Shown piece after piece: positions 33,638 through 43,005 of a stretch of DNA of 64,000 bases. The stretch lies in contig DASTAW010000032.1 in assembly GCA_035712365.1 (NCBI GenBank), positions 1 through 64,000 on the forward strand, in the 5' to 3' direction. The stretch's first letter is position 1, and each line of letters begins with the position of its first letter. The DNA comes from Terriglobia bacterium (GTDB lineage: Bacteria > Acidobacteriota > Terriglobia > UBA7540). The position numbers were made by a program, and so were the translations under genes. The notes below the pieces were generated by a model. The model had not been told where the DNA came from and made no database searches. It saw only the letters and a program-made list of their open reading frames with translations.

Positions 33638-35890
33638 ATGCCCACGCGAAGAAAATTTATCCAGACGAATATCCTTGGCGCGGCGATGGCGCTGACGGGG
33701 CGCGATGCTTTTGCGGCCGGGCGCCCCTCCGCATCACAAGCTGCTGCACCGGGAGATGATGGCAAGCGGGACTTTTGGAACGATCTGCCGCGTTACCTCA
33801 CCGCGCAGATGAACGAGGCCCGCGCCCGGCGCCTGGCCGAACTGCGCGCCATGCGCACCGAAGCCGACGTGCGCGCGCGAATTGAAACGGTGCGCTCGAA
33901 GGTTTGGAAGCTCATCGGCGGGCAATTTGATAAGACCCCGCTGAAGCCGAAAATCGTTGGCACCATTGACCGCAGCGACTACCGAATCGAAAAGGTCATC
34001 TTCGAAAGCCTCCCGGAGGTTTTTGTCACGGCGAATCTTTACCTGCCAAAGAACCACAAGCCTCCGTATCCGGCAATCATTGTTCCGCTGGGCCATTCCG
34101 ACATCGGAAAGTCTTTCTACTACTACCAGTATGTCTGCCAGTCGCTTGCCAGAAAAGGCTATGCGGTGCTGCCGTATGATCCCTTCGGGCAAGGCGAACG
34201 GCAGCAGTTTCTGGACCCTCGCACCGGCAAGAGCCATTTTGGGCCGACCGGTGAGCACGACCAGGCGGGAAGGCCCATGCTGCTATTCGGTTCGCAATTC
34301 GAGCAGTACCGCACCTGGGACGGCATCCGTGCCGTCGATTATCTCCTCACGCGGCGGGAAATTGATCCGGAGCGCATCGGTTGCACGGGGCAGTCGGGCG
34401 GCGGAACCATGACCATGTGGTTGGCGGCGCTCGAACCTCGCATCAAGGTGGCCGTGGCTTCCGACGGGCAGAATGAAAACTTGGCGGGGCCAAATTACGC
34501 GCCTCCGGGCGCGGTGGACGACGCTGAACAGAACATCGCGGGCAGCCTTCCCGAGGGCATCGACCGCGGCGACCTGTTCCTGGCGTTTGCGCCCAAGCCG
34601 CAGTTGATTATGTATTCCCGCACCGATGCCGGCCTGACTTATTCGCCCACCTACGTCGAGGGAACAACGGAGATCTACCACGAGGCCCTGGCCGGATACA
34701 AACTGATGGGCGCCGACGACAAATTAAAACTTTTCGGCTCGCCGCTGCCGCATGCCTACGACTTCTTCAATCGCCGGGAAGCCTACAGTTGGTTTAACCG
34801 CTGGCTGGGCAATCAAGATGCCGGAACCGGCGAGGCGGAGTTCGAGGAATCGCCTGCAGACAGCTTGCACTGCACCAGCACCGGGCAGGTGCTCACATCC
34901 CTGGGCGGCCGCTCCATTGTCGACCTGAACTCGGACCGCCTGCGGCAAGTTGCACAAGCGAACCAATCGGCCACGCCGCCTGAAGCGAAGACTGCGCGCG
35001 AGCAGGCGCAGAAAACTCTCAAGGAACTTCTCGGCCTTCCTGCTGAGCGAACACCGCTGAATCCCCGGATTCTTTCGTCAAACGTCTGGATGGACGACAT
35101 CGCCGTCGATGAGTTTCAGTTTTTTTCCGAGCCTCTGGTGCGGGTGACGGGTTGGTTTCTGAGGCCGGCGAAGGGTGGTCCCGCGTTCCCCACGGTTGTC
35201 TTTGTTTCAGAAGGGGGGAAGAACCATATTTTGTATGAAACGTCGCCCATCAGCCGCCTGGTGCGACAGGGCGTAGCTGTTTGCGCCATTGACCTGCGCG
35301 GCCTGGGAGTCTCCACTCCGCATCATCCGAGCGCGGGGCCGCTATTCTATCAGGACGTGCCGCTCGACGAGCGTTACGCCTGGGCATGCCTCAGTCTCGG
35401 CAAGCCCCTGGTTGGCCAGCGCGTTTGGGACCTTCTCCGCTGCCTCGATTATCTTCAAACCCGGCGCGAGGTGGACCAGGGCCAAATCCTTGGCCTTGGT
35501 GAACGGGGCGCCGCAAGCGCCGTGCTGCTTTCCGCGGTGCTCGATGACCGCCTTCACTCCGTACTGTTCGACCGCCCCATGGCCACGCTTGCGTCAATCG
35601 TGGAATCGAAGGAGTACTCGCTCGACCTTTCCTGGTTTCCTTTTGATATTCTCCGGCACTTCGACCTGCCGGATCTCACGGCGCTTCTGGCCCCGCGGCG
35701 GTGCTGGCTCCTGAATGCTACAAATTCTCAAGGTGAAGCCCTTGCCGAGTCCGAGGTGTCGGCACTTTACAGGCAAGCCGTGGCGACGTTCCGGCAGACC
35801 GACGCCGCCGACAATATTCGGTTCCTGGTTCGCCCGGAGCGCGAAAGTGACGAGGTCTACCGGGAGTGGCTGGGGGCGGCCAAGGTCTGA
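33638..35890 (+). CDS. Tat-exported tandem alpha/beta-hydrolase protein
   Basis: A 750-residue exported protein with a twin-arginine-type N-terminus (TRRKFIQTNILGAAMALTG). Two hydrolase-like domains follow. The first (about residues 85-400) resembles acetyl-xylan-esterase-type enzymes, with GCTGQSGGGTMT giving a nucleophile Ser near residue 253. The second (about 465-745) keeps the fold but its elbow reads GLGERGAAS, without a Ser at the expected place. It could deacylate sugars or peptides in the periplasm; the substrate is unknown. GGAGAG lies 5 nt before the ATG. Confidence 0.8.
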   Translation: MPTRRKFIQTNILGAAMALTGRDAFAAGRPSASQAAAPGDDGKRDFWNDLPRYLTAQMNEARARRLAELRAMRTEADVRARIETVRSKVWKLIGGQFDKTPLKPKIVGTIDRSDYRIEKVIFESLPEVFVTANLYLPKNHKPPYPAIIVPLGHSDIGKSFYYYQYVCQSLARKGYAVLPYDPFGQGERQQFLDPRTGKSHFGPTGEHDQAGRPMLLFGSQFEQYRTWDGIRAVDYLLTRREIDPERIGCTGQSGGGTMTMWLAALEPRIKVAVASDGQNENLAGPNYAPPGAVDDAEQNIAGSLPEGIDRGDLFLAFAPKPQLIMYSRTDAGLTYSPTYVEGTTEIYHEALAGYKLMGADDKLKLFGSPLPHAYDFFNRREAYSWFNRWLGNQDAGTGEAEFEESPADSLHCTSTGQVLTSLGGRSIVDLNSDRLRQVAQANQSATPPEAKTAREQAQKTLKELLGLPAERTPLNPRILSSNVWMDDIAVDEFQFFSEPLVRVTGWFLRPAKGGPAFPTVVFVSEGGKNHILYETSPISRLVRQGVAVCAIDLRGLGVSTPHHPSAGPLFYQDVPLDERYAWACLSLGKPLVGQRVWDLLRCLDYLQTRREVDQGQILGLGERGAASAVLLSAVLDDRLHSVLFDRPMATLASIVESKEYSLDLSWFPFDILRHFDLPDLTALLAPRRCWLLNATNSQGEALAESEVSALYRQAVATFRQTDAADNIRFLVRPERESDEVYREWLGAAKV

Positions 35891-35950
35891 GGTTTGGCGC
35901 TCGCACTTTGCGGCAAGGCTTCTGGCTGGTGATGCCTGCCCAAGAGAGTT

Positions 35951-36556
35951 TTACTGGGTCCTGATCCCGCGTGACATCATTCCTTCCAGCCGCGTTTTCA
36001 CCTGCGGCCATTCGGAATCGATGATGCTGAAGTAGACGGTGTGCCGGATGCGGCCCGTCCAGGTCAGCATGTGATTGCGCAAAGTTCCTTCTTCGATTGC
36101 GCCCAGGCGCAGGATGGCGTCGCGTGAGCGTTGGTTCAATGAGTCGGTCTTGAATTCCACCCGGATGCAGCCGAGTTTCTCAAAGGCGTGGCGAAGCATC
36201 AGGTATTTGGCTTCGGTGTTGGCGACGGTCCTCTGCCAGTTCTTGCCGAGCCAGGTGGCGCCAATTTCCACGCGAAGGTTGGAAGAGTCGATGTTCAGGT
36301 AGCGGGTGCTGCCGATAACTTTTCCGCTGGCACGATCAATGGTGGCGAAGGGCAGTGAAGTTCCGTGTGCCTGCTCGGCGAGCGCCTTCTCGATGTAAGC
36401 GCGCATTTCCGCCGGCGTTCTGATGTTGGTGGTGGTCCAATGCCACAGTTCAAAATCAAGCCCGATCTCGCACAATGGGCGGTGGTGAGTCAGGCTGAGC
36501 GGCTCCAGCCGCACGGCGCTTCCTTCCAGAGTGATCGGACCTATTTCCATGGCCAT
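35951..36556 (-). CDS. GNAT-family N-acetyltransferase (RimJ/RimL-like)
   Basis: A 201-residue acetyl-CoA-dependent acyltransferase. It starts with the ITLEGSAVRLEPLSLTHH strand-helix typical of RimJ/RimL-like enzymes, contains VIGSTRYLNID and the acetyl-CoA-contact region TEAKYLMLRHAFEKLGCIRVEFKTDSLNQRSRDAILRLG (about 120-160). The family's WLGKNWQR variant of the WIG motif is present. The start at 36556 lies 1 nt after the stop of the upstream TIM-barrel gene, so the two are translationally coupled. Substrate unknown. Confidence 0.87.
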   Translation of the reverse strand: MAMEIGPITLEGSAVRLEPLSLTHHRPLCEIGLDFELWHWTTTNIRTPAEMRAYIEKALAEQAHGTSLPFATIDRASGKVIGSTRYLNIDSSNLRVEIGATWLGKNWQRTVANTEAKYLMLRHAFEKLGCIRVEFKTDSLNQRSRDAILRLGAIEEGTLRNHMLTWTGRIRHTVYFSIIDSEWPQVKTRLEGMMSRGIRTQ

Positions 36557-36557
36557 C

Positions 36558-37463
36558 TTAGGCGGCCGCCTCATATTCCCAAAGTTTGCGGTAGTAGTGC
36601 ATTAGCCGGATGGGCTCGCAGCTATCCGCAATTTCAGCAAACGTATAGCGATTGTAGCCCACGCTTCGGAACAGCGCAAAGAGCTCGCCATAGGGATATT
36701 CGGGGTCCCACAGCTCGTGGATATGGCAGCTTCGCAGCCAGGGACCGATCAGATCGAAACTCTGCCTTACGGAACCGCCCACAACGTCCGGAGGGTTCGA
36801 ATTCCAGCAGATCCCGACCGCTGGGTGGTTGGCGACCGTCATGATGCGATAGATGTTCTGAGGCAACTCCGTTCCGCGTCCGTGGACCTCAAGCCAGATT
36901 TCCACGCCGTTATCGCGCGCGATGTCGCCGCATTTAGAAAGCGCGTGGCCGATCTGGTCGAGCGTTTTGTCATGGGGCGCGTTAGGTGGAAAGCCGTTTG
37001 GCCTCACCTTGACGCCCATCGCGCCCACGTCCCGCGCAAGTTCGCAGAATTCGCGGGCCGTCTGGATGTTTCGGTCAACCTCGGCGGGGTCAGGCGACTG
37101 GAAGGAGCACGCTGATCCCAGGCTCACCAGCTTCACGCGCGAACCATCAAACTTCTTCCGAACTTCCGCGCGCTGGGCCTTCGTGAGCGTTGGCTCCACG
37201 CCGTGCTTGTGCGTGGTGCGCAGCTCGGTCCCGTCAAAGCCAGTGGCTTCGCAGTTTTTGATGAGGGTATCCACGTCCCAATCTTTGGCCAGATTGTAGG
37301 TGACGAGTCCAAGCTTGAAGTCCCTGGGCGCCTGAGGATCGACATTCTGCTTCGGCAATCGACGGGTCTGCGCCAGCGTTTTTTCGGTAGGACCGCTTGC
37401 GCCAATCGCTGCAAGGCCGATGAAGCCATTCTTCAAAAACGACCGGCGGCCTGTCTTCGGCAT
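36558..37463 (-). CDS. Exported sugar isomerase/epimerase-like TIM-barrel protein
   Basis: A 301-residue protein of the xylose-isomerase-like TIM-barrel superfamily with a Tat-type signal (GRRSFLKNGFIGLAAIG). The barrel starts FKLGLVTYNLAKDW. Candidate metal ligands lie in the EIWLEVHG strand (about residue 190), GICWNSNPPD (about 218) and CHIHELWD (about 247). In the family, Glu, Asp and His bind a divalent metal for isomerisation or epimerisation of a sugar. Periplasmic members are common in Acidobacteriota and Planctomycetota. Divergent from trpG, with 61 nt between starts. Confidence 0.83.
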   Translation of the reverse strand: MPKTGRRSFLKNGFIGLAAIGASGPTEKTLAQTRRLPKQNVDPQAPRDFKLGLVTYNLAKDWDVDTLIKNCEATGFDGTELRTTHKHGVEPTLTKAQRAEVRKKFDGSRVKLVSLGSACSFQSPDPAEVDRNIQTAREFCELARDVGAMGVKVRPNGFPPNAPHDKTLDQIGHALSKCGDIARDNGVEIWLEVHGRGTELPQNIYRIMTVANHPAVGICWNSNPPDVVGGSVRQSFDLIGPWLRSCHIHELWDPEYPYGELFALFRSVGYNRYTFAEIADSCEPIRLMHYYRKLWEYEAAA

Positions 37464-37524
37464 TGATTTAGCCTCCTGGGTGCGACAGCGTATAATGAAT
37501 CGTTTGGGGGCTTAAAGCAAGCTC

Positions 37525-38088
37525 ATGATTCTGGTTATCGATAACTACGATTCGTTCACTTATAACCTGGTGCAGTATTTTGGCGAGCTTGGCGCGAAGT
37601 TGGAAGTGCGGCGCAATGACCAGATCACGGTTGATGAGATCGAGCGCATGGCTCCTGAGCGCATCGTGATCTCACCTGGCCCCAAGACCCCATCCGAGGC
37701 CGGTGTCTGTCTGGACGTCATCCTGAATTTTGCCGGACACGTGCCGATTCTCGGGGTCTGCCTCGGGCATCAGGCCATCGGGCAGGCTTTTGGCGGTATG
37801 GTGGTCCGCGCGCCGGAAATTATGCACGGCAAGACCAGTTTGATTTCCCACGACGGCACGACGATCTTTGCCGGGCTGCCCAATCCTTTTCCGGCGACGC
37901 GCTACCATTCACTCATTGTTGAACGTGGCAGCCTTCCTGAATGCCTGGCTGTTTCCGCCACGTCACCAGACGGCCTTATCATGGGCCTTCGCCACAAGGA
38001 GTTGAAAGTTGAAGGCGTCCAGTTCCACCCTGAATCGGTCCTCACGGACGCCGGCATGCAACTGCTGGCCAATTTTCTGAAGGTTTAA
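37525..38088 (+). CDS. trpG: Anthranilate synthase component II (glutamine amidotransferase)
   Basis: A 187-residue class I glutamine amidotransferase that feeds ammonia to TrpE. It opens [19 protein letters not shown], has the oxyanion region [11 protein letters not shown], the nucleophile Cys in GVCLGHQ near residue 79, and the catalytic His-x-Glu in [10 protein letters not shown] near residue 170. The same subunit can serve para-aminobenzoate synthase. It is separated from trpE (5.5 kb upstream) and trpD (convergent, 5 kb downstream). Confidence 0.94.
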   Translation: MILVIDNYDSFTYNLVQYFGELGAKLEVRRNDQITVDEIERMAPERIVISPGPKTPSEAGVCLDVILNFAGHVPILGVCLGHQAIGQAFGGMVVRAPEIMHGKTSLISHDGTTIFAGLPNPFPATRYHSLIVERGSLPECLAVSATSPDGLIMGLRHKELKVEGVQFHPESVLTDAGMQLLANFLKV

Positions 38089-38320
38089 CATATGGCCGCC
38101 GACCGGAAGGTCGCGGAGATTGGCCTTCGCGGTGTACCGAAGAACCGGCGCTCGAGGTTGATGGTTCCTCAGGGAAGCCCTCACCTGTGCGGCGCGGAAG
38201 GAAGTTTACATCCTCTGTCAAACGCGATAACGTGGCTTTTTGTGCCGGACCACAGGACCCAGAAGGCAACAGCAATCAACGGTTCGGCTGTTAATTGAAT
38301 TGGCGGTGGGAGTGGCTTGA

Positions 38321-40021
38321 ATGGCTTCGCAACCAGTTTACGACGTGATTGTGGTGGGCTCGGGCGCGGCGGGCGGCATTGCCTGCCATGTGCTGGCCAA
38401 TAAGGGCCTGAAGGTACTGTGTCTCGAAGCTGGCCGGAGAATTGAATCCGCCAGGGATTTCCACACCCACATGTTTCCTTACGAGTGGAGCTATCGCGGC
38501 AATGGAAAACCTGGCCAGTACGGCAAGCTTCCCCAAGGGATGGAATGGAAGATCAAGCAGTGGACCGACCACCTTTACACCATTCCTGATGAGGACCCTT
38601 ATGCACTGGCGCCGGGAGCAAAATTCACCTGGACACGGATGCGCGTGCTTGGCGGGCGTACCAACTGCTGGGGGCGGGGCTGTGACCGCTTCGGGCCTCT
38701 GGACTTCAAGGCAAAGAGCCTTCAGGATGGCTGGGGCGAAGACTGGCCCATCAGCTACGATGATGTGGCCCCATATTACGACGCGGTTGAAGAATTCATT
38801 GGCGTGGCGGGCAGTGCGGAAGGCGTTTACAACACTCCGAGTGGGAAGGGCCTTCTTCCGCCCTTCAACCCGCGCTGCGGCGAATGGCTGATTAAGAAAG
38901 GCGCTGAAAAACTCGGTATCAACGTCCGGCCGAAGCCCCTGGCCGTCCTGAGCAAACCTTACCACGGCCGTCCTGAATGCCATTACTGCGGGGCCTGCAA
39001 CTGGGGATGCGACGTCGCGGCGCGCTACAGCAGCGTGGATGCCGTCTTCCCCCACCTCGAAGGCCGGCCGAACTTCACTTTGAAAACCAATGCTGCTGTC
39101 CATACTCTGCTTATGGACCGCGCCAACGGGAAGGCCCGAGGCGTTACCTATATCGACGCAGAGAACAAGCAGGAATACGAGGCCTACGGCAAAGCCGTTG
39201 TGCTGGCTGCTTCCATGGCGGAGTCAATCCGAATTCTCCTCAATTCACGATACCGGGAATTCCCCAACGGGCTGGCGAACTCCAGCGGCGCCTTGGGCCG
39301 TTACCTGATGGAGCACGTCGCTTTCAACGATATCGAGGGTTTTTTCCCGCAACTCGCCGGACGGCCCACCACCAATGATGACGGACCGGGCGAGTCCTGC
39401 CTCTATATTCCGCGATATAACTATGGCCACAAGGATACGAGGAAGTATCTGCGTGGCTGGCGGTTCGACTTCTACACGGGCTGCGGCATGGGGCCTGGCC
39501 CTGGCGCCAGCCTGCCGGGTTTTGGTTCAGCCTACAAGAAGAAGATCAAGAATCTGTATCCGGCGGCATTTTCGATTGGAGGATACGGTGAAGGACTTGC
39601 CTTCGATTGGAACTATGTTGAAATCGACCCTGACGGCCTGCGCGATCGCCTCGGTATTCCCCAGGTGCGCTTCCACACCAACGCCGAGTACCCGGAGGCA
39701 TTTGCCGTCCGGGATGAAATGTACGGACAGATGGAAGAGATCATGAAAGCTTCGGGCGCGGAAATTTTTCCGTATGAAAAAGCGGCGCCGTATCCGCTGG
39801 GGAGCGTAACTCACGAGGCGGGCGGCGCCCGAATGGGAAATGATCCCAGGACCTCGGTTCTCGATAAATGGAACCGTTGTCACGATGTAAAAAACATCAT
39901 CGTCGCGGACGCGGCTTGCTTTGTCACTCATCCCGAAAAGCAGATTACGCACACGCTGATGGCGCTCGCTTATCGGGCGTGCGATCATCTGGCTGAAGAA
40001 TTCCGCCGGGGGAATGTGTAA
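38321..40021 (+). CDS. GMC-family FAD oxidoreductase (large dehydrogenase subunit)
   Basis: A 566-residue flavoprotein. The N-terminus YDVIVVGSGAAGGIACHVLANKGLKVLCLEAG is the ADP-binding Rossmann motif. A CHYCGACNWGCDVAARYS segment near residue 223 is Cys-rich, as in membrane dehydrogenases for gluconate and related sugars. The C-terminus has HEAGGARMGNDP and the active-site TH-x-x-KQITHTLMALAYRA. It lacks its own export signal; the overlapping small subunit carries a Tat-like signal and probably hitch-hikes it across. No cytochrome c subunit is adjacent. Confidence 0.9.
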   Translation: MASQPVYDVIVVGSGAAGGIACHVLANKGLKVLCLEAGRRIESARDFHTHMFPYEWSYRGNGKPGQYGKLPQGMEWKIKQWTDHLYTIPDEDPYALAPGAKFTWTRMRVLGGRTNCWGRGCDRFGPLDFKAKSLQDGWGEDWPISYDDVAPYYDAVEEFIGVAGSAEGVYNTPSGKGLLPPFNPRCGEWLIKKGAEKLGINVRPKPLAVLSKPYHGRPECHYCGACNWGCDVAARYSSVDAVFPHLEGRPNFTLKTNAAVHTLLMDRANGKARGVTYIDAENKQEYEAYGKAVVLAASMAESIRILLNSRYREFPNGLANSSGALGRYLMEHVAFNDIEGFFPQLAGRPTTNDDGPGESCLYIPRYNYGHKDTRKYLRGWRFDFYTGCGMGPGPGASLPGFGSAYKKKIKNLYPAAFSIGGYGEGLAFDWNYVEIDPDGLRDRLGIPQVRFHTNAEYPEAFAVRDEMYGQMEEIMKASGAEIFPYEKAAPYPLGSVTHEAGGARMGNDPRTSVLDKWNRCHDVKNIIVADAACFVTHPEKQITHTLMALAYRACDHLAEEFRRGNV

Positions 40022-40082
40022 GCTACGAAGTCAATTCAAAGTCCGTGGCGTCCACGGGACGCCGCGCCCAATGGTGAAGGCA

Positions 40083-40727
40083 ATGGATGGTAAAGTGATT
40101 GGAAGACGGAAAGCCCTGAAATATTTCGGATTTCTCAGCGCCTCTGCGGCAGGGACCAGGTTCCTCACGAACTGGCTGCCCGGCGGAAGGGAAGCTCTTG
40201 CGGCCTCCGCGCCGGGAGGATTGGTGGCAATAATGGGGGCTTCGCAATCCGCGGCGGCTTCCGGCGAACCTTATGTGCCACAGTTCTTCAAGCCGGAGGA
40301 GTTCCGCACCGTTGGAATTTTGACGGAGATGATCATTCCTACGGACGATCAGCCTGGCGCGAAGGAAGCCAGAGTGGCCGACTACATCGACTTTGTTGTC
40401 TATTCCGCGGCAGAATTCGAGCCGTCATTACAAAAAGATTGGACCGACGGCCTTCGATTGCTTGACGAGTTGAGCCCGAAAAAATACGGGAAATCATTCT
40501 CAGATATTTCGGCGTCGCAGAGAGAAGAGTTGTTAACTGAGATGAGCGGTCCTGAACACGACCCGAAACTCACGCACCCCGGATTCGCTTTCTATCGGAT
40601 TTTGAAAGCCATGACGCTGGAAGCATTCTTCACTTCGAAGGTGGGCCTGATAGATTTCCTGGAATACCAGGGGCTTGCTTTTCTGACGGAGTTTCCGGGC
40701 TGCACCCATCCGGAACATCAGGCATGA
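40083..40727 (+). CDS. Gluconate 2-dehydrogenase subunit 3 family protein
   Basis: A 214-residue small subunit with an N-terminal Tat-like signal (IGRRKALKYFGFLSASAAGTRF). The body has LTEMIIPTDDQPGAKEARVADYIDFVV near residue 90, the family hallmark. It pairs with the GMC subunit just upstream; start codons at 40014 and 40071 are also open, but ATG 40083 has AAGG close upstream and puts the RR motif near the N-terminus. The pair would oxidise a sugar or polyol in the periplasm and pass electrons to the respiratory chain through a cytochrome encoded elsewhere (inference). Confidence 0.85.
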   Translation: MDGKVIGRRKALKYFGFLSASAAGTRFLTNWLPGGREALAASAPGGLVAIMGASQSAAASGEPYVPQFFKPEEFRTVGILTEMIIPTDDQPGAKEARVADYIDFVVYSAAEFEPSLQKDWTDGLRLLDELSPKKYGKSFSDISASQREELLTEMSGPEHDPKLTHPGFAFYRILKAMTLEAFFTSKVGLIDFLEYQGLAFLTEFPGCTHPEHQA

Positions 40728-40788
40728 CGGCTGCCGCTTTTCAGCCAAAGACAATTGAGCAAGTGAGCGTAGGACTTTGGAGGTCCGT

Positions 40789-42984
40789 GTGCCTCGACGA
40801 TTCGAAGCATCTGCAGCGTGGTTCATAAGCATTGTGGTTTTTATTGCAATATTGTGTGTCGGGGTCCTTCCCGCGCGGGCGGCCAAAAAGTCTCTCACTC
40901 CCGAGCTGGTGACGCAGGGAGACCAGGTTGTCGCATCATCGATCAGGCGCATCATGTGGCGGCCCGGCCACGACGAGGTCAGTTACGTGCGGGACGACTC
41001 CGGCGAAGGGTTGTGGCTCTATGATGTCGCCAGCGGCAAAGCCCGTCGCCTGGGGCTTCCGGCCAGCGCGGACCCCGGCACTTATCAGTGGTCGCAGGAC
41101 GGCAGCAAGATTCTGTTCCAGGGCGCCAACGACCTCTGGGTGTTTGATGTCCAGAGCGGCGAGGCGAAGCGGCTGACGAACAACTCGGAGGAAGAAGAAG
41201 AACCAACCTTTTCACCTGCTGGTGACGCCGTTGCTTTTGTCAGGCAGAACAACATCTACGCGATTTCGCTGAAGACCGGTAAGACGGCGCAACTTACCAG
41301 AGACGGATCGGAATGGGTTTACAACGGCACGCTCGACTGGGTTTACAAGGAGGAACTGGCGGACCGCGCTACAGGACGCTCGTACGAATGGTCGCCTGAC
41401 GGCAAAGAGATTGCCTATCTCAAGCTCGATGACCTGCACGTTCCGCGATATCCCCTCATCAACTTTCTTGGCCGGCACGTTGAGCTCGAGATCCAGCGAT
41501 TTCCCCAGGCTGGAGACCCCAACCCTGTAGCATCGCTACACATCGTTCCGGCTGAGGGCGGCCTGATCAGGACCTGGACCGCAGGAAGTTCATCTTCTCC
41601 CGTCGAGTATTTTGCGCCACGGGTCGCCTGGACGCCCGATTCAAAATCCGTTTGCTTCCTTACACTGAACCGCGACCAGACGGACGAGACAGTGCACCTG
41701 TGGGACGTAGCTTCCGGGGCCGACCGCACTCTGCTGGAGGAGCATGACAAGTACTGGATCAATTCGCTGAATCCTCCTGAATTTCTCAGTGACGGGCGCT
41801 TTTTGTGGCTTTCCGAGCGCGACGGCTGGATGCATCTCTATCTCTACGATGCGGACGGCAAGCTGCAGGCGAAGGTCACTAACGGCGATTGGATGATTGA
41901 CCACCCCCTATTTTCAGACGTTCCGATGTTCCAGGTGGCGGACAGTTCCGACTGGGTCTATTTTCTCTCGACGCAAGCAGACGCGCGCCAGCGGCAGATT
42001 TATCGTGTACGTCTCGATGGCACTGGTCTCGAAAGAATTTCAAAACTGTCCGGCACTCACGTTTTCCATCTTTCGCCAGACGGCCGTTTTTACGTAGACA
42101 CGTTTTCCGATTTCCAAACACCGCCCATGACCCGCCTCTACAAATCGGATGGTGAAGAGGTTGCCATGCTCGACAATCCTGCAAATCACCTGGGCGATTA
42201 CAACCTTGGCGGAACCGAATTTGTCACGCTCGCAGCCCCTGGCGGGACCGAACTTTACGCCCGCATGGTCATACCCCCGGACTTTGATCCTCACAAAAAG
42301 TATCCGGTGATTGTAAAGGTTTACGGCGGCCCCGAAGTGCAGATGGTGACGAATTTCTGGGGAGTCACTTCGCTTGAAGATCAGCTTTTTGCCGAGCACG
42401 GTTACCTGCTTTGGATCCTGGACAATCGAGGGTCGTGGGGACGCGGCCACGCCTGGGAGAGCACTATTTTCGAGCATCTGGGGCGGCAGGAACTCAAAGA
42501 CCAACTGGTGGGCATCAATTACCTGAAGTCGCTTCCATATGTCGATTCCACGCGCATGGGAATCTGGGGTTGGTCATACGGCGGCTACATGACGCTCTAC
42601 ACCCTGACGCACGCGCCCGATGTGTTCAAGTGCGGAGCGGCAGGCGGCCCTGTCACCGACTGGAAGTTCTACGACAGCATTTATACCGAGCGGTACATGC
42701 GGACTCCAGAGGTGAACCCTGACGGATACCGGGAATCGTCACCACTTGAAGCGGCAGGGAATTTGACGGCCAATCTTTTGCTGATGCACGGCGTGGACGA
42801 TGACAACGTCCACCTGCAGAACACGATTAACTTCATCGCAGCCCTGGCACGCGACGGCAAGCCGTACCAGCTTTATCTACAGCCCGGCGAGAAGCACGGC
42901 TTCAGCGCTTACTCGGCGCGGCTCTATCTCCTCAAAAAGCTGTTAAGGTTTTTTGACGACAACCTGCATCCGGCAGGGAACTGA
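40789..42984 (+). CDS. Exported dipeptidyl-peptidase-IV-like S9 peptidase
   Basis: A 731-residue serine peptidase with a signal peptide (WFISIVVFIAILCVGVLPARA). The N-terminal beta-propeller includes LDWVYKEEL near residue 188, matching the double-Glu motif that anchors the substrate amino end in DPP-IV. The C-terminal alpha/beta-hydrolase has GWSYGGY (Ser near 596), HGVDDDNV (Asp near 671) and EKHGF (His near 703). It would release dipeptides with Pro or Ala at position 2 in the periplasm. The GTG at 40789 is chosen because GGAGG ends 5 nt upstream. Confidence 0.92.
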   Translation: MPRRFEASAAWFISIVVFIAILCVGVLPARAAKKSLTPELVTQGDQVVASSIRRIMWRPGHDEVSYVRDDSGEGLWLYDVASGKARRLGLPASADPGTYQWSQDGSKILFQGANDLWVFDVQSGEAKRLTNNSEEEEEPTFSPAGDAVAFVRQNNIYAISLKTGKTAQLTRDGSEWVYNGTLDWVYKEELADRATGRSYEWSPDGKEIAYLKLDDLHVPRYPLINFLGRHVELEIQRFPQAGDPNPVASLHIVPAEGGLIRTWTAGSSSSPVEYFAPRVAWTPDSKSVCFLTLNRDQTDETVHLWDVASGADRTLLEEHDKYWINSLNPPEFLSDGRFLWLSERDGWMHLYLYDADGKLQAKVTNGDWMIDHPLFSDVPMFQVADSSDWVYFLSTQADARQRQIYRVRLDGTGLERISKLSGTHVFHLSPDGRFYVDTFSDFQTPPMTRLYKSDGEEVAMLDNPANHLGDYNLGGTEFVTLAAPGGTELYARMVIPPDFDPHKKYPVIVKVYGGPEVQMVTNFWGVTSLEDQLFAEHGYLLWILDNRGSWGRGHAWESTIFEHLGRQELKDQLVGINYLKSLPYVDSTRMGIWGWSYGGYMTLYTLTHAPDVFKCGAAGGPVTDWKFYDSIYTERYMRTPEVNPDGYRESSPLEAAGNLTANLLLMHGVDDDNVHLQNTINFIAALARDGKPYQLYLQPGEKHGFSAYSARLYLLKKLLRFFDDNLHPAGN

Positions 42985-43005
42985 ATATAAGCACCGTGGC
43001 CTGTG

